DNA of 64,000 nt from Saccharopolyspora sp. SCSIO 74807. GTDB lineage: Bacteria; Actinomycetota; Actinomycetes; Mycobacteriales; Pseudonocardiaceae. Below are positions 35,063 to 46,566 of this stretch, in pieces. The stretch's first letter is position 1, and each line of letters opens with the position of its first letter. The translations under genes were made by a program, and so were the position numbers. The stretch is from positions 4,061,501-4,125,500 of the forward strand of contig NZ_CP146100.1 of assembly GCF_037023755.1 (NCBI RefSeq), read 5' to 3'. The notes under the pieces were generated by a model. It saw only the letters and a program-made list of their open reading frames with translations. It did not search any database and was not told the DNA's origin.

Positions 35063-36481
35063 ATGAGCGTGCTGGGCGGTCTCGCGCCGGACACCGCGGG
35101 CCGGCGCCGCGAGCAGCGGGGATGGTGCTGGTACGACTGGGCCAACTCGGTGTTCCCGACGTCGGTGACCACGGTGTTCCTCTCGCTGTACCTGACGGGC
35201 GTGGCAACCGAGTCCGCTACCGCCGACCTCGCCCGCAACGGCCCCGGTGCGTGCCCCGGCGGCAACTCGCTGGTGCACTGCGACGTCTCGGTGCTGGGGC
35301 TGGTGTTCCCGGCAGGTTCGCTGTGGGGCTACCTGCTGTCGGCGGCCACCGTCGTGCAGGTCCTGGTGCTGCCGATCACCGGCGCCATCGCCGACCGCAC
35401 CCGCGGCAAGCGCACCATGCTCGCCGGTTTCGCCTTCGGCGGGGCGTTGGCGACCTCCCTGCTCGGGCTGGTCGGCAGTTCGAACTGGCGGCTGGGCATC
35501 GTGCTGTTCATCGCCGCGAACATCTGCTTCGGCGCCTCGGTGGTCGTCTACTACTCGTTCCTGCCGGAGATCGCGAGCACCGAGGAGCGCGACCGGGTCT
35601 CCTCGCGTGGCTGGGCGTTCGGCTACCTCGGGGGTGGCTGCGCGCTCGGCCTGCACCTGCTGCTCTACCTCGGGCACGACGCGATCGGGCTCAGCGAGAG
35701 CGCGGCGGTTCGGTGGATCTTCGTCTCCGCCGGTGTCTGGTGGGCGGTGTTCACCCTGCTGCCGCTGGCCGCGCTGCGCGGCCGGCCGGTGCACGGCAAC
35801 GACGAGCCGACCGGCGATGAGCGCGGCGTCGCGGTGATCACCGCCGGGTTCCGGCAGCTGGCCGGGACGTTGCGCCAGGCGCGGGCGTTCCCGCTCACGC
35901 TGGCGTTCCTCGGCTCCTACATGATCTACACCGACGGCATCGCCACGGTCACCCAGGTCTCGGCCCAGTACGGTGATCTCGAGTTGCGGCTGCCGCAGGA
36001 GTCGCTGATCATCACTTTCCTGATCGTGCAGTTCATCGCGTTCATCGGCGGCGTCCTGCACGGCGTGCTGGCGAGTCGGATCGGGGCGAAGAAGACCATC
36101 CTGGTGAGCCTGGTGGTGTGGATCGTCGTGCTGGCCGCGGCCTACTTCGTGCAGTCCGGTCAGCAGTTCCAGTTCTACGGGCTGGCGGTCGGCATCGGTC
36201 TCGTGCTCGGCGGCACCAACGCGCTGTCGCGCTCGCTGTTCAGCCAGATGGTGCCGGAGGGCAAGGAGGCCGAGTATTTCTCCCTCTACGAGGTCGGTGA
36301 GCGGTCCACGTCCTGGCTCGGTCCGCTGGTCTTCGCCGGCGTCGGCCAGGCCACCGGCTCGTTCCGGCTGGCGATCGTCTCGTTGGTGGTGTTCTTCGCG
36401 GTCGGGCTCGTGCTGGTGTCGCTGGTGCCGGTGCGCCGGGCCATCGAGGCGGTCGGCAACACGGCTCCGGAACGGTTGTGA
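35063..36481 (+). CDS. MFS transporter, Atg22/UMF1-like
   Basis: 472 residues with ~12 membrane segments. The N-terminal WCWYDWANSVFPTSVTTVFL is the diagnostic start of the Atg22/UMF1 family; ADRTRGKRTMLAGF is the loop 2-3 motif and PEGKEAEYFSLYEVGERSTS the conserved late loop. ATG 35063 follows GGAGAGGC. Substrate unknown; yeast Atg22 exports amino acids from the vacuole. Stand-alone, between GDPD and rbpA. Confidence 0.9.
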   Translation: MSVLGGLAPDTAGRRREQRGWCWYDWANSVFPTSVTTVFLSLYLTGVATESATADLARNGPGACPGGNSLVHCDVSVLGLVFPAGSLWGYLLSAATVVQVLVLPITGAIADRTRGKRTMLAGFAFGGALATSLLGLVGSSNWRLGIVLFIAANICFGASVVVYYSFLPEIASTEERDRVSSRGWAFGYLGGGCALGLHLLLYLGHDAIGLSESAAVRWIFVSAGVWWAVFTLLPLAALRGRPVHGNDEPTGDERGVAVITAGFRQLAGTLRQARAFPLTLAFLGSYMIYTDGIATVTQVSAQYGDLELRLPQESLIITFLIVQFIAFIGGVLHGVLASRIGAKKTILVSLVVWIVVLAAAYFVQSGQQFQFYGLAVGIGLVLGGTNALSRSLFSQMVPEGKEAEYFSLYEVGERSTSWLGPLVFAGVGQATGSFRLAIVSLVVFFAVGLVLVSLVPVRRAIEAVGNTAPERL

Positions 36482-36931
36482 ACCGCCCCTGAACTACTCG
36501 TCAGGTTCCGCCATGTCGGTGATGCGCTCGGTTATCGTCATCGGCAACATCGGAATATGCCAGTACGGAGTGTCGCGAGCACACTGCCGAGGGGGTGGCT
36601 ACATAACGTGATCAAGGCGGCGGGGCTCGTGTCGGAGCGGCACGTGATCTCGCCCCCAATCCCTGGAACAGAGTGCTGGTTAAGTTGCCCTAAGTGATAG
36701 CTGCTCTGGCACTATCACCCGTTCAGATCGACCTCTAGGTTGCGCGAGGGATAACACGTCGCGAACGCGGCCCGATGGATCTCTAGAGGGGACGATCTCG
36801 TTGACGAGTGAATAACGTCACCGACCGCGACATGGATCCCTGCGCCGGGAACAGGCAGCGGGACGTCCGTCGTTGCACTCGGTGAGCACAACCCGTCCGG
36901 ACCTGCGCCGGGCCGAAGGAAAGGAACCGTC
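36482..36931. other. 450-base regulatory region upstream of rbpA
   Basis: No gene. It holds a SigR-type promoter at 36847-36876 and an inverted repeat GTGATAG (36694-36700) / CTATCAC (36712-36718), which could terminate the transporter transcript or bind a regulator. A lower-GC stretch runs from about 36670 to 36830. Confidence 0.65.
36847..36876 (+). promoter_or_regulatory. SigR/SigH-type promoter of rbpA
   Basis: GGGAAC (36847-36852), an 18-base spacer, then CGTTGC (36871-36876), matching the GGGAAT-N18-CGTT pattern read by the disulfide-stress sigma factor. It is 55 bases upstream of the rbpA start. rbpA of Streptomyces coelicolor is known to be in the SigR regulon, which supports the call. 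Confidence 0.7.
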
Positions 36932-37276
36932 ATGGCCGATCGCGTTCTGCGTGGCAGCCGGCTCGGAGCGGTCAGCTACGAGACCGACCGCAATCACGAC
37001 CTCGCACCGCGCCGGACGGTGCGCTATGCCTGCTCCAAGGACCACGAGTTCGAGGTGCCGTTCTCCGACGACGCCGAGATCCCGCCGACTTGGGAGTGCC
37101 GCCTGCACGGCACCGAGTCGAAGATCATCGATGGTTCGGAGCCCGAGCAGAAGAAGGCCAAACCGCCGCGCACCCACTGGGACATGCTGCTGGAGCGCCG
37201 CAGCATTCCGGAACTGGAAGAACTGCTCAACGAGCGGCTGGAAGTGCTGCGGGGTCGGCGCAGCCACTCCGCCTGA
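36932..37276 (+). CDS. rbpA: RNA polymerase-binding protein RbpA
   Basis: 114 residues, the usual length. Marks: MADRVLRGSRLGAVSYETDR (the N-terminal tail), a zinc-ribbon-like core CSKDHEFEVPF...WECRLHG, a basic linker EQKKAKPPRTHWDMLLERRS and the C-terminal sigma-interaction helix IPELEELLNERLEVLRGRR. It stabilises the RNA polymerase-sigma holoenzyme and open complex in actinobacteria. ATG 36932 has AAGGAAAGGAACC upstream. A SigR-type promoter precedes it and a strong terminator follows. Confidence 0.97.
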   Translation: MADRVLRGSRLGAVSYETDRNHDLAPRRTVRYACSKDHEFEVPFSDDAEIPPTWECRLHGTESKIIDGSEPEQKKAKPPRTHWDMLLERRSIPELEELLNERLEVLRGRRSHSA

Positions 37277-37290
37277 GCAGCACTAGCTGC

Positions 37291-37308
37291 GCCCGCGATG
37301 CCGCGGGC
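37291..37308 (+). terminator. short hairpin after rbpA
   Basis: GCCCGCG-ATGC-CGCGGGC, a seven-base stem with four-base loop 15 bases after the rbpA stop. It lacks a T-tract and may only add to the main terminator downstream. Confidence 0.45.
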
Positions 37309-37320
37309 GAGCACATCGAG

Positions 37321-37360
37321 CGCCTGGGTCAAGCCCCGTGCGGGGGTGCCCAGGCGTTTT
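37321..37360 (+). terminator. rho-independent terminator between rbpA and ppm1
   Basis: Outer stem CGCCTGGG / CCCAGGCG with an inner CCCCG / CGGGG stem, then TTTT at 37357-37360. It ends the rbpA transcript and, being nearly symmetrical, may also serve the convergent ppm1-lnt operon. Confidence 0.85.
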
Positions 37361-37395
37361 CGTGCGCTGTGCGGTCCGCGCCGCGGTGGCACCGA

Positions 37396-38184
37396 TCAGC
37401 GTTGCGGGTTGAACAGCTCGTAGAGCTGGGCGGCACGGCGGCGCACGCCCCAGCGGGTCACCCGGAGCAGGGCTTCGCGCACGATGTCGCCGCTCATCTT
37501 GGAGTCGCCGAATTCGCGGTCGCTGAAGGTGATCGGAACTTCCACGATGACGTACCCGGCTTCCACGGCGCGCAGCGTCAGGTCGACCTGGAAGCAATAG
37601 CCCTGCGAGGCGACGTCCTCCAGCGGAAGCGCGGCCAGCACGTCCCTGCGGTAGACGCGGAAGCCGGCGGTGCTGTCGTTGACCGGCACGCCCAGCGCGT
37701 GCTTCGAGTAGATGTTCGCGCCACGCGAGAGCCACTGGCGTTGCCAGGTCCAATTCAGCACGCGCCCCCCGGTGACGTAGCGGGAGCCGATCACCACGTC
37801 GGCGCCCGCCCCGTCCGCACCGAGCATCGCCAGCAGCCTGGGCAGGTCCTCCGGGGCGTGTGAGCCATCCGCGTCCATCTCCACCACGGCCGCGTAGTCG
37901 CGGTCCAGCGCCCAGTGGAAACCGGCGACGTAGGCGGCGCCGAGGCCGGACTTTCCCGCGCGGTGCAGCACGTGCACCCGCTCGTCGGAGGCCGAGAGTC
38001 GTTCGGCGAGGTCGCCGGTGCCGTCGGGGCTGCCGTCATCGACGACCAGTACGTGCGCCGTTGGCAGTGCCGCGTGCAGGCGCTGCACGATCGGCTCCAG
38101 GTTTTCCCGCTCGTTGTACGTGGGGACAACCACGAGGGTCGTGCCGGGCACTCCCTTCCCATCCGGGGCGTGCCGGTTCGTCAT
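37396..38184 (-). CDS. ppm1: polyprenol monophosphomannose synthase
   Basis: 262 residues. GT2 marks: [49 protein letters not shown] (the Asp motif binding GDP-mannose and metal), GSRYVTGG and [14 protein letters not shown]. It transfers mannose from GDP-mannose to polyprenyl phosphate, the donor for lipoglycans and protein O-mannosylation. ATG 38184 has GGAG upstream. The lnt gene ends 60 bases upstream on the same strand; in mycobacteria the two functions are fused or adjacent. Confidence 0.94.
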   Translation of the reverse strand: MTNRHAPDGKGVPGTTLVVVPTYNERENLEPIVQRLHAALPTAHVLVVDDGSPDGTGDLAERLSASDERVHVLHRAGKSGLGAAYVAGFHWALDRDYAAVVEMDADGSHAPEDLPRLLAMLGADGAGADVVIGSRYVTGGRVLNWTWQRQWLSRGANIYSKHALGVPVNDSTAGFRVYRRDVLAALPLEDVASQGYCFQVDLTLRAVEAGYVIVEVPITFSDREFGDSKMSGDIVREALLRVTRWGVRRRAAQLYELFNPQR

Positions 38185-38244
38185 CCGCTCCTCCTCGAGG
38201 TCACGCGCGTCCCCCAGGGACCGCTCGCGTGACCGGTGTGCCAG

Positions 38245-39966
38245 TCAGTTCTCGTCGTCGCCGCGGCCCGGCCGCGCAATGTCACTGCGGCTGGGCCGCG
38301 GATCGTCACTGTGGTCGGGCGGCGCATCGTCACTGCGGCCGGGCTGCGCCTCGTCGTCGCCGCTGGGGTGCGCATCGTCACCGCCGCCGGGCTGCGCGTT
38401 GGCGCTGCGGCGGCGACGCAGGCCGGTGGCTACCAGCGCACCCGCTCCGAGCAGGGACAGAACCCACCCGGGGGCGCCGCCGAGCGAGGTCGCCATGGTG
38501 CGCTCGGTGCGCAACGGCACCTCGCCGCTGACGTTCTGCGCGGTGAACTGGCCGGTCCGGTCGGCGATCACGCCGTCGGGCCGGATGATCGCGCTGACGC
38601 CGCTGGTCGCCGGAACCACTACGGCCCGCCCGGTCTCCACCGCGCGCAACCGGGACATGGCCAGGTGGTGCCAGCTCATCTCGGAATGCCCGTACCAGGC
38701 GTTGTTCGTCGGAACCGCCAGCAGCGTGGCGCCCTGCCGTGCCGCTCCGGTGAACACGTCGTCGTAGGCCACGTCGTAGCACAGCCCCACGCCGAGCCGG
38801 ACCGGTCCGGAATCCAGCACGCCCGGCCCGGCACCGGGGACCATGTCCTGCTGGAAGCGATCCACGAACGGGCTGACCAGGCGGGCCACCGAGCGCATCG
38901 GGATGGTCTCGGCGAACGGGACGAGGTGCTGCTTGGCGTACTCCGCGCCCGCGCCGCTGCCCGGGTCGAACTGCACGATGCGGTTGCGGAACGAGCCGTC
39001 CCGATCCACCGCGAACCCGCCGGCGACGACGGGCACGCCCAGCTGGTCGGTGATCCGGCTCAGCTCGGGGTCGTAGCGGGTAGGTCCCCAGTTGCCGACC
39101 TGTTCCGGCAGCAGCACGAGATCGGGGCGGGCGACGCGCCCGGTCTGCACGTCGGCGATGAGCTGCCGGGCACCACGGATGTGGTTGTCGTGCAGCGTGT
39201 CGTCGGCGTAGAGCAGATCCAGGCCGATGTTCGGCGCGTTGCCCTGCACCAGCGCCACTCGCGCCGTCCCGGCCTGCGGCTGGGTGCCGACCGTCGGCCA
39301 CAGCGACATGCCGGCGATCACCGGCACGAGCACGGCCGCCACGGGGGCGATGAGCCGCTTGCGCGTGTCGCGTGCCCGCAGCACCAGCTCGGCCAATCCG
39401 CAGCCGACGAGCGCGACCGCGAACGTCACCAGCGCCGCTCCGCCTACCGAGGCCAGTGGCAGAAGCCCACCGGTGGGCTGGGTGAACGCGAGCCGTCCCC
39501 ACGGGAATCCACCGAACGGCAAGCTGCCGCGCAGGGACTCGGCCAGCACGAACACCGCCGCCATCCACACCGCCGAACCCGGCAGCCTGCTCACCAGCGC
39601 CATCCCGGCACCGGCGAGTCCGAAGAACGCGGCTTCCACCAGGACCACGCCCAGCCACGGCCACGGGCCGAACTGGGCACCGAGGAAGTCCTGGATCCAG
39701 CCCAGCAGCGGCAGCATGTAGGCGGCGCCGAACAGCACCCCGTGGCCGAACCCGGCGCGGCCGCGGCGACCGTGCACCGTCCCGGCGAACAGCGCGAACG
39801 CCAGCGGCGCCAGCCACCAGAGGTCTCGCGGCGGGTTCGCGGCGTAGAGGGCGATGCCGGAAGCGACCGAAACCCCCGTCCGCACCCAGCCTGCGGCGCC
39901 CGGAATGCGGAGTCGGCGGGAGTGCCCCTCGTCGCGGGTCTGCGAGGTCACCGTGGGGGCACTCAC
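38245..39966 (-). CDS. lnt: apolipoprotein N-acyltransferase
   Basis: 573 residues from GTG 39966 (27 codons inside a longer frame that starts at 40047). About seven membrane segments, then a nitrilase-like domain with the catalytic triad in LLPEQVGNW (Glu), YAKQHLVPF (Lys) and GLCYDVAYDD (Cys). It N-acylates the lipid-modified Cys of lipoproteins at the outer face of the membrane. The C-terminal ~50 residues are an Asp/Pro/Arg-rich tail built from 8-residue repeats. Upstream of ppm1 in the same operon, the standard actinobacterial pairing. Confidence 0.94.
   Translation of the reverse strand: MSAPTVTSQTRDEGHSRRLRIPGAAGWVRTGVSVASGIALYAANPPRDLWWLAPLAFALFAGTVHGRRGRAGFGHGVLFGAAYMLPLLGWIQDFLGAQFGPWPWLGVVLVEAAFFGLAGAGMALVSRLPGSAVWMAAVFVLAESLRGSLPFGGFPWGRLAFTQPTGGLLPLASVGGAALVTFAVALVGCGLAELVLRARDTRKRLIAPVAAVLVPVIAGMSLWPTVGTQPQAGTARVALVQGNAPNIGLDLLYADDTLHDNHIRGARQLIADVQTGRVARPDLVLLPEQVGNWGPTRYDPELSRITDQLGVPVVAGGFAVDRDGSFRNRIVQFDPGSGAGAEYAKQHLVPFAETIPMRSVARLVSPFVDRFQQDMVPGAGPGVLDSGPVRLGVGLCYDVAYDDVFTGAARQGATLLAVPTNNAWYGHSEMSWHHLAMSRLRAVETGRAVVVPATSGVSAIIRPDGVIADRTGQFTAQNVSGEVPLRTERTMATSLGGAPGWVLSLLGAGALVATGLRRRRSANAQPGGGDDAHPSGDDEAQPGRSDDAPPDHSDDPRPSRSDIARPGRGDDEN
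38275..38394 (-). repeat. five tandem 24-base units in the lnt 3' end
   Basis: Five in-register 24-base units (starts 38275, 38299, 38323, 38347, 38371), for example CGCATCGTCACTGCGGCCGG followed by GCTG; a sixth degenerate copy precedes. In the minus frame each encodes an 8-residue piece of the type DDAxPGRS. This makes an extended acidic tail on Lnt that may vary in length between strains. Confidence 0.9.
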
Positions 39967-40094
39967 CCGATCAACTCTCTCGGTGCTGCGGCCGGCGGAA
40001 CCGGTGGTCGGACTGTCGCGATGCGCGGCGCCGCCGGGCGCCCGCACCTGTCAAATGTACGCCGCGGCACGCTCCGCCCCGGTCGGCCGGTCAC

Positions 40095-40574
40095 TCACCC
40101 ACCTGCCGGTTCGCCGGTGAAGCGCTTGAGCACGGTCGTCGCGCGGGCGCGCCCCGGCCAGAGCACGACGCGGTAGGCGTCCTCGTCGAACGCTGCGAAC
40201 CCTTCGCTGTAGACGCGGACGCGGTAGGTACCGGCGGGCAGGTCGAACCGCGCCGCACCGCACTGGCTCTCCGAACCGCCGAGCACCAGGATCCGCCCGC
40301 TGTCGACGTCCACGCTGGTTTCCGCGACGTGATCCCAGCCGTCGAGGTCGTCGGCGGGGGCGTGCGCGCTGATCTCCACCACGACCGGCACCCGCCGGCG
40401 GCGCGCGGTCCCCACGCTGACCACCCCGTCGCGGCTGGAGATCCGGTCCCGTTGCAGGTCGTTCGCGGTGTCGTCGATACCCGCCAAGTCATAGCCCGCG
40501 TGCGAGTCGCGTACCTCGAAGCTGTTGTGACCGGCGAAAAGCGCGATCCGACGCAGATTCCCGTTCAAGTCCAC
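40095..40574 (-). CDS. hypothetical protein, 159 aa
   Basis: Soluble, mostly beta, with three regions: RIALFAGHNSFEVRDSHAGY, VPVVVEISAHAPADDLDGWD and FDLPAGTYRVRVYSEGFAAF. The last resembles the C-terminus of small actinobacterial beta-sandwich proteins of unknown role. GTG 40574 has GGGGGA about six bases upstream. It lies 128 bases upstream of lnt on the same strand. No function can be given. Confidence 0.7.
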   Translation of the reverse strand: MDLNGNLRRIALFAGHNSFEVRDSHAGYDLAGIDDTANDLQRDRISSRDGVVSVGTARRRRVPVVVEISAHAPADDLDGWDHVAETSVDVDSGRILVLGGSESQCGAARFDLPAGTYRVRVYSEGFAAFDEDAYRVVLWPGRARATTVLKRFTGEPAGG

Positions 40575-40767
40575 TTCCGGTCCCCCAGTTTCGATCTCGG
40601 CGGTGTCGATCGTGCCCCCGGCGCAGTTCTAGCAGCCATGATCGGCACCGGTGCGGGATTACACCGGGTCGCGCGACGTGCTCGCCCGAACATGACCCGT
40701 ATGCGCCACCGCAAGGACTACCGGGCAGGGTTCCGGGGTGAACGAGTGACGATCGGGAGGAACGGCG

Positions 40768-41193
40768 ATGGGTTCAAGCTGGCCGCAGGGGGCGCCCGAG
40801 GTGGGCGCCAGCGCAGAGCTCTCGCGGGAGGTCACCGACCGCGATATCGAACGGTTCACCGAAATCAGCGGGGATCGCAATCCGCTGCACTACGACGAGC
40901 AGGCCGCGGCGGCCACCAGGTTCGGCGGCATCGTGGTGCAGGGCGGGGTGACCAGCGCGATCCTCAACGCGGTCGTGGCCGAAGAACTGCCCGGCCCCGG
41001 ATCGGTGTTCCTGAACACCCGCTTCGACTTCCAGGCACCGGTGCGTCCCGGAGACCGGATCACCGGCCGGGTCGAGATCACCGAAGTCCGCGAGGACAAG
41101 CCGATCACGCACCTGGACGTGTCGGTCACCCGCGACGACGGAACGGTGGCACTGAGCGGCACCGCCGTCTGCTACACGATGCCGATGTCCTGA
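40768..41193 (+). CDS. MaoC-family hot-dog dehydratase
   Basis: 141 residues, a single hot-dog fold. The hydratase-2 motif reads SGDRNPLHYDEQAAAATRFG (catalytic Asp and His), followed by VQGGVTSAILNAVVAEELPG. (R)-specific enoyl-CoA hydratases and related thioester dehydratases have this form. ATG 40768 follows GGGAGGAACGGCG. Stand-alone, so the acyl substrate is unknown. Confidence 0.9.
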   Translation: MGSSWPQGAPEVGASAELSREVTDRDIERFTEISGDRNPLHYDEQAAAATRFGGIVVQGGVTSAILNAVVAEELPGPGSVFLNTRFDFQAPVRPGDRITGRVEITEVREDKPITHLDVSVTRDDGTVALSGTAVCYTMPMS

Positions 41194-41281
41194 GCTCGGC
41201 TGCACGCTGATGCTTTCAGCCGGGTCGGGTCAGCGGGCTGCGGGCCGCTGCCGTGCGTGCGGTGAGCGCACCGGCCGCCCG

Positions 41282-41464
41282 TTAACCGTGCGCCTCGATG
41301 GCGCCGCAGGGCGGACGTCGGCCGCTTCGCGCACGATTCGTGCTGTTCTTCGACGGGCTCGGGGCGAGCAGCGTGACGTCGTCTCGCTGATCGAACACCT
41401 CGGGCGCGAGCAGCACGCATTGTCCGGATCCGCAGCACTTGCGCTCGTCTGCGGTGACTTTCAC
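41282..41464 (-). CDS. P450-type [3Fe-4S] ferredoxin with scrambled central frame (possible pseudogene)
   Basis: 60 codons from GTG 41464, which overlaps the TetR stop (GTGA). The start VKVTADERKCCGSGQCVLLA and PEVFDQRDDVTLLAP, and the end PPCGAIEAHG, are typical of small ferredoxins serving cytochromes P450. Between them the reading frame gives SPSKNSTNRARSGRR, but the other two frames contain the expected text: EPVEEQHE in one, IVREAADV in the next. Three indels that cancel would explain this. The cluster Cys residues all survive in the intact frame, so a protein could still form. No P450 gene is in the window. Confidence 0.75.
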   Translation of the reverse strand: MKVTADERKCCGSGQCVLLAPEVFDQRDDVTLLAPSPSKNSTNRARSGRRPPCGAIEAHG

Positions 41465-42138
41465 GCGTGCTCTCCGTCGCCGGCCCGGGAACGGGGTGCG
41501 CTGACCGGAGCCAGCCACAATCCGGTGATCGCATCGATCAGCCCGGTCGCCGCCTCGTACCAGGTGGCGCGGGGAGTGGCGGTGCCCTCGTCGAGCGCGC
41601 GCTCGCGTTCGGCAGGGATGTGCACCATCAGCTGCCGGACCATGTCGAACCGCTCCGCTCGCACGTCCGCGGGCATGTCGGGCAGGCAGCGGTTCAGCCC
41701 CGCGAGGGCCCGGTGTAGCGACGGTGCGCCGAGCGACTCCTCGACCATGATCGAACGGAAGCCCGGATCGGTCATCACCTGCGCGCAGAACCGGGAGTAC
41801 CAGGCGGGCACGTCCAGGTCGGCGAGGTGTTCGGTGGTCGGGCGGACCATGCAGGCCACCCAGTCCCGGACTTCGGTGGACTCGCCCACCGACTCGACCA
41901 GGCCCAGCCGCCGCTGTTCGATGTCGTCGTTGTGCCTGCGCACGATCGCGCGCACCAGGTCCGTCTTGGTGCCGAAGTGGTAGCCCACCGCGGCGTTGTT
42001 GCCCTGCCCGGCCGCCTCGCTGACCTGGCGATTGGAAACCGCGAACAGGCCGTGTTCGGCGAACAGCCGCTCGGCCGCGGACAGGATCCGCTCCCTGGTC
42101 GCGTCGGCGCGTTCGGCACGGGCGGTCTTGCGGGTCAT
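41461..42138 (-). CDS. TetR-family transcriptional regulator
   Basis: 225 residues from ATG 42138. HTH: ATRERILSAAERLFAEHGLF and SEAAGQGNNAAVGYHFGTKTDLV, followed by a helical ligand domain (DWVACMVRPTTEHLADLDVP). Its stop overlaps the ferredoxin start, so the two are co-expressed, a pairing usual for P450 systems. In-frame starts up to 42318 would add a Pro/Arg-rich leader without a clear site. Candidate operators are the palindromes in the upstream region. Confidence 0.88.
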   Translation of the reverse strand: MTRKTARAERADATRERILSAAERLFAEHGLFAVSNRQVSEAAGQGNNAAVGYHFGTKTDLVRAIVRRHNDDIEQRRLGLVESVGESTEVRDWVACMVRPTTEHLADLDVPAWYSRFCAQVMTDPGFRSIMVEESLGAPSLHRALAGLNRCLPDMPADVRAERFDMVRQLMVHIPAERERALDEGTATPRATWYEAATGLIDAITGLWLAPVSAPRSRAGDGEHA

Positions 42139-42828
42139 GGTCACCACCGAATCGGTACTTCCTGCGATCCGCCGCCGGCAGGTCGATCGTGGCCCGCCGC
42201 CGGCAACTCCAACGATGGCAGCCGCCGCGGCGGCGCCTTGCGCGCCATCTGCGGCTCGACCACCGCTCGGTCCGGCAGGAGTGCGCGGCGGTCGCGAACT
42301 TCGGCGCGCCTTCGGCATCCGAGCTCACGACGACTCCTCCGGAGACGACTGGGGTGACCAGTTAACTCGTACCGATGTCGATAAGTCAAACGACTGATTT
42401 AATGCAATTCGGGCGTCGCCGACAGAGCCGTGAGCGAGCGTTTCCCGCACGCGCGCGTACGGACGCACGCGTACGGACACAGTCGCCCGATGAGGCTGGT
42501 GAGCGGGCGCGAAAGGACGCCGCAGCAATCGGCACGTCGTGGTGCTGGGAGAGCGCACTGGCTTGATGACGTCTTCGTGCTCCCGGGCCCGGTCGCGACG
42601 GGTGCGCGCCGATCGCCGCACGACCGGGCCCGGTTCAACGTCCGCAGTCGGGTTCGGCAAAGACCGCCGAGATCACTTCGCAGAGCGGGTCGGGAAAATC
42701 GCGAAGATCAACGGCCGATGCCGGTACTTCTGATCAACCTCCGATGGCTGGTCGATGTGTCCGGTCCGATGAGAGAGCGGGAAGTCCGGTCGCGACGCTG
42801 TGGTTTGACGACGACGCGGAGCGGCTCG
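42139..42828. other. 690-base intergenic region with candidate operators, no gene seen
   Basis: Lies between the TetR gene and the 3' end of the geosmin synthase gene, both on the minus strand. An AT-richer stretch at 42355-42410 contains AGTTAACT (42360-42367) and AGTC-AAAC-GACT (42384-42395), plausible TetR operator half-sites. I see no supported gene. Confidence 0.55.

Positions 42829-46566
<3,738 letters not shown>

Noticed and set aside
36694-36718. small RNA gene at the inverted repeat upstream of rbpA
   Set aside because: A seven-base inverted repeat alone is too little; no promoter and terminator pair around it could be identified.
38275-38394. possible CRISPR-like array
   Set aside because: Units are contiguous without spacers and in frame with lnt, so it is a coding tandem repeat.
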